Assembly: GCF_035607535.1 (NCBI RefSeq)
Contig: NZ_JAYDZX010000010.1
Span: forward strand, 1-64,000
Source: Salinimicrobium sp035607535
GTDB lineage: Bacteria > Bacteroidota > Bacteroidia > Flavobacteriales > Flavobacteriaceae
DNA: 64,000 bases
Reading direction: 5' to 3'
The position numbers were made by a program, and so were the translations under genes. Below the pieces are notes generated by a model, which saw only the letters and a program-made list of their open reading frames with translations, had not been told where the DNA came from and did not search any database. Position 1 is the first letter of the stretch. Every line of letters begins with the position of its first letter. Positions 61,219 through 64,000 of the stretch are shown here, piece by piece.

Positions 61219-62118
61219 ATGAGTAGAAATGACAGGCCCACTGGCAGCAGGGGAGATCGCTCTTCGGGTAAATCCAGCAGTGGAAGACAGGGAGGTGCGG
61301 GTAGAAGCAAATCCCATTCCCGCGGAAATGCCCCGGTAGGCCGAAATGAGAAGGATCCGAAAAATATGTCCCGCGGCAATGCCCCGGTGAAAAGAAATGA
61401 AGGAGGAGCAGGTCTAATGCGTCTCAACAAGTATGTTGCAAATTCAGGCGTTTGTTCCCGAAGGGATGCCGATATATATATTGCCGCAGGAAATGTCACC
61501 GTCAATGGCAAGGTAGTGACCGAAATGGGCTACAAGGTCAAAGTCACCGACGAGGTGAAATTCGACGGCCGCCGCATCAATCCCGAAAAACCTGAATACG
61601 TTCTTCTAAACAAGCCAAAAGGATTCTACGTTACCGGAAGTTTGGAGAAAAAGAACAGAACTGTTCAGGATCTTATTGCAAATGCATCAAAGTCAAAACT
61701 GGACCCCGTTGGAAAACTGGATACCCAGGCCACAGGATTGATCCTGTTCACCAATGATGGTGCGCTTGCCAAAAAACTGGGGAATTCTAAAAATGGAATA
61801 AGACAGATATATCACGTGGAGCTCGATCAAGATCTGGCCTATGACGATCTCCAAAAGATCAAAGAAGGAGTTACCCTGGAGGATGGAGTAGCTAATGTTA
61901 CTGAGATAAGCTATGTGGAGAACAAACCGAAGCGGGAAATTGGGCTGGAGATTAAAAGCACAAAGCCTCACATAGTGCAGCGTATCTTTAAAAGCCAGGG
62001 CTACGAAATAGTAAAACTCGACCGGGTAGTATTTGGAGGACTCACGAAAAAAGACCTGGGAAGAGGCCACTGGAGAGTACTTACAAAACAGGAGATCATC
62101 AACCTCACCAATAGCTAA
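61219..62118 (+). CDS. rRNA pseudouridine synthase (RsuA/RluB type) with Arg/Gly N-terminal extension
   Basis: 299 residues. An unusual about 65-residue N-terminal low-complexity region contains the repeated phrase SRGNAPV followed by GRNE or KRNE. It is followed by an S4 RNA-binding domain (MRLNKYVANSGVCSRRDADI) and the catalytic domain with LLNKPKGFYVT and PVGKLDTQATGLIL, whose Asp is the nucleophile. It isomerises uridine in 23S or 16S rRNA. The basic Gly-rich tail is typical of flavobacterial homologs and may help bind RNA. Confidence 0.93.
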   Translation: MSRNDRPTGSRGDRSSGKSSSGRQGGAGRSKSHSRGNAPVGRNEKDPKNMSRGNAPVKRNEGGAGLMRLNKYVANSGVCSRRDADIYIAAGNVTVNGKVVTEMGYKVKVTDEVKFDGRRINPEKPEYVLLNKPKGFYVTGSLEKKNRTVQDLIANASKSKLDPVGKLDTQATGLILFTNDGALAKKLGNSKNGIRQIYHVELDQDLAYDDLQKIKEGVTLEDGVANVTEISYVENKPKREIGLEIKSTKPHIVQRIFKSQGYEIVKLDRVVFGGLTKKDLGRGHWRVLTKQEIINLTNS

Positions 62119-62380
62119 AAAATCCCTCAAATCTGGGATCGATTTTGAGTCGGAAAGTTGTAGAAGGAGATTTGTAAAAAAATCCTGCAGCTTTCCAGCT
62201 TTTTAATACATTTGCTTTTTATAAGCACAAAAATGAAAGAATTGCCGCGGACCTATTCCGTTTGGTTTTTGTACTCTTCCTCCTTTGGCTGCTACGGCCT
62301 TAACAAAGATTTATCACCTTATTTTTTCAGCATTGGCTTATAATTTCTACTTTTTAATTTTAATCCTTATTACGTAAAAA

Positions 62381-63778
62381 TTGAATACGAAGTACAGCGA
62401 TCTAATCGACCAGACTTACTATTTCCCCCAGGAAGAATTTACAGTAGAAGGTAGTGAACTTCATTTCCATGGAATTGATCTCATGGAACTGGTAAAAGAA
62501 TATGGAGCTCCGCTCAAGTTCACTTATCTCCCCAAGATCTCAGAAAATATAAATAAAGCCAAGACCTGGTTTGCCGATGCTCTTAAAAAGCACGATTACC
62601 CCGGCACCTATAACTATTGTTACTGCACTAAGAGTTCCCATTTTGAGCATGTGCTTAACGAGGCTTTAAAGAACGACATTCATATTGAAACTTCTGCTTC
62701 GGTAGACATCAATATTGTCGAGAATCTTAAGAAAAACGGGAAAATCAACAATGACACCTATGTGATCTGTAATGGTTTTAAGAGGAACGGTTACATCAGC
62801 AATATTGCGAACCTCATTAACAACGGCCATTATAACTGTATTCCCATCATTGATAATTACGAAGAGATCGATCTGCTTTCAGAAGCAATTGATGGCAAAT
62901 ACAAGATCGGGATAAGAATAGCTTCGGAAGAGGAGCCAAAGTTCGAATTCTATACATCAAGGCTGGGAATTGGATATAAGAACATAGTACCTTTTTACAA
63001 TAAACAGATCAAAGACAATGAGCAGGTGGAGCTTAAAATGCTGCACTTCTTTATAAATACCGGGATTCGTGATACTGCATATTACTGGAACGAATTGCTG
63101 AAATGTCTCAGGGTGTACATTAACCTGAAGCGCATATGTCCAAGTCTGGACAGTCTGAACATTGGGGGAGGATTTCCCGTAAAGAATTCTCTCGCCTTTG
63201 ATTATGACTATAAGTACATGGTGGAAGAGATCGTTAACCAGATCAAGATAGCCTGTGATGAAGCTGAAGTTGAGGTGCCACACATCTTTACTGAATTTGG
63301 TTCTTTTACAGTAGGTGAAAGTGGTGGTGCCATTTATGAGATCCTCTACCAGAAACAGCAGAATGACCGGGAAAAATGGAATATGATCAATTCCTCATTC
63401 ATCACCACCTTGCCAGATACCTGGGCCATAAGTAAGAAGTTTGTGATGCTCGCAGTCAATCGCTGGAACGATGAATATGAACGGGTGCTGTTAGGTGGCC
63501 TTACCTGTGACAGTGATGATTACTACAATTCTGAACAGAATACCAACGCCATTTATCTGCCCAAATACAAGAGGGATAAGCCACTTTACATCGGCTTTTT
63601 CAATACAGGTGCTTACCAGGATACTATTGGGGGCTATGGAGGGCTACAGCATTGTTTGATCCCTCAACCTCGTCAATTGCTCATTAACCGGGATAAGAAT
63701 GGAGAGCTGGAAGTAACTTTGTTCAGGGAACAGCAGGAACCACAAGAATTCCTTAAGATCCTTGGATATGACAAGTAA
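62381..63778 (+). CDS. speA: biosynthetic arginine decarboxylase
   Basis: 465 residues of the fold-III PLP-dependent decarboxylase family (Bacteroidota short form). PLP-binding NYCYCTKSSHFEHV near 80 carries the catalytic Lys in place of the usual AVKCN; the LNIGGGFP segment and FTEFGSFTVGESG (near 305-320) are typical. It makes agmatine from arginine. The start is a TTG, since no in-frame ATG exists before residue 30. It precedes the agmatinase gene by 63 bp, giving a putrescine route. Confidence 0.92.
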   Translation: MNTKYSDLIDQTYYFPQEEFTVEGSELHFHGIDLMELVKEYGAPLKFTYLPKISENINKAKTWFADALKKHDYPGTYNYCYCTKSSHFEHVLNEALKNDIHIETSASVDINIVENLKKNGKINNDTYVICNGFKRNGYISNIANLINNGHYNCIPIIDNYEEIDLLSEAIDGKYKIGIRIASEEEPKFEFYTSRLGIGYKNIVPFYNKQIKDNEQVELKMLHFFINTGIRDTAYYWNELLKCLRVYINLKRICPSLDSLNIGGGFPVKNSLAFDYDYKYMVEEIVNQIKIACDEAEVEVPHIFTEFGSFTVGESGGAIYEILYQKQQNDREKWNMINSSFITTLPDTWAISKKFVMLAVNRWNDEYERVLLGGLTCDSDDYYNSEQNTNAIYLPKYKRDKPLYIGFFNTGAYQDTIGGYGGLQHCLIPQPRQLLINRDKNGELEVTLFREQQEPQEFLKILGYDK

Positions 63779-63841
63779 ATTATTTTTCTATTTTTAATTA
63801 TATAAACCTGAAGCAATTAGAACACAACAATCGCTAATAAA

Positions 63842-64000
63842 ATGAATAAAAAGAATTACGCCGGCATTCCGGACAAGTATGCACGTTTAGATGACGCAAA
63901 AGTAGTTTTGATCCCGGTCCCCTATGATGGGACAAGTACCTGGGGTAAGGGTGCCGATAAAGGCCCGGACGCTTTTCTGGAAGCTTCAGAGAATATGGAG
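63842..64000 (+). CDS. speB: agmatinase (partial, cut by window end)
   Basis: 53 codons are visible: MNKKNYAGIPDKYARLDDAK then VPYDGTSTWGKGADKGPDAF, the N-terminal substrate-entry region of the ureohydrolase (arginase/agmatinase) family. The metal-binding region lies beyond the window. Follows speA on the same strand, converting agmatine to putrescine and urea. Confidence 0.9.
   Translation, partial: MNKKNYAGIPDKYARLDDAKVVLIPVPYDGTSTWGKGADKGPDAFLEASENME

Noticed and set aside
62233..62343. A 36-codon frame before speA
   Set aside because: The translated text lacks a hydrophobic helix or domain, the gap is short, and no promoter or conserved pattern supports it.
1..64000. tRNA, rRNA or integrase/transposase genes
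   Set aside because: No cloverleaf with a GGTTCRANTCC arm, no rRNA text and no DDE or tyrosine recombinase motif was seen. Mobile origin of the accessory region is therefore only inferred from composition and repeats.

Overview
The window is a chromosome segment of a Bacteroidota bacterium, most likely a marine or saline Flavobacteriaceae member of the Gramella/Salinimicrobium type. The evidence is as follows. Promoters match the Bacteroidota -7 box (TAnnTTTG). Shine-Dalgarno sequences are mostly absent. Typical flavobacterial families are present (DUF6090, DUF4932, ResB-CcsA fusion NrfI, PepSY-like lipoproteins). The right end carries mvaD, mevalonate kinase, a UbiA prenyltransferase, a pseudouridine synthase, speA and speB in an order I recall as common in Flavobacteriia. 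Species identity is inference.

Left part (0-12 kb): two secreted proteins, a P-II/ammonium transporter pair behind two strong palindromes, a cyclase-family hydrolase, an S9 peptidase and envelope proteins. From 12 to 21.4 kb a minus-strand cluster encodes a TolC protein, an RND adaptor, an RND permease, a P-II-like small protein, a DUF2892 protein and a di-heme cytochrome. Most of its intercistronic gaps are filled by dispersed repeats.

21.5-29.2 kb is the accessory region. An AT-rich pair (RES-domain protein plus P-loop ATPase) resembles an uncharacterised two-gene defence or toxin module. It is followed by a glycosyltransferase and a tandem duplication (855-bp period) carrying two GNAT acetyltransferases. 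These genes sit in about 3 kb of word-like repeats that recur elsewhere in the window.

29.2-42.6 kb is an anaerobic metabolism block: an AraC regulator, nitrite ammonification (nrfH, nrfA, nrfI), an OFA-type transporter, and pyruvate formate-lyase with its activase. nrfH, the transporter and pflB each have a TGAY-N4-RTCA site placed about 41.5 bp from the likely start of transcription. This suggests one Crp/Fnr-family activator. The same site precedes an unannotated 29-residue membrane peptide at 6.4 kb.

42.6-57 kb holds two beta-lactamase-fold proteins (one lacking the catalytic lysine), a triplicated PepSY-like acidic lipoprotein, an arsenic operon (arsR, metallophosphatase, ACR3), a TerC protein, a probable guanidino-nitrogen operon (gntA-like, PaiB-like, DUF1989), SemiSWEET, DUF421, two short-chain dehydrogenases and an HI0933-type flavoprotein. 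57-64 kb is the isoprenoid/polyamine block. A DUF4160-DUF2442 pair sits between mvaD and mevalonate kinase.

A short palindrome (AAAAATGNCATTTTT) recurs across the window, in gaps and inside genes, far more often than chance would allow. No tRNA, rRNA, transposase, integrase or CRISPR array was seen.
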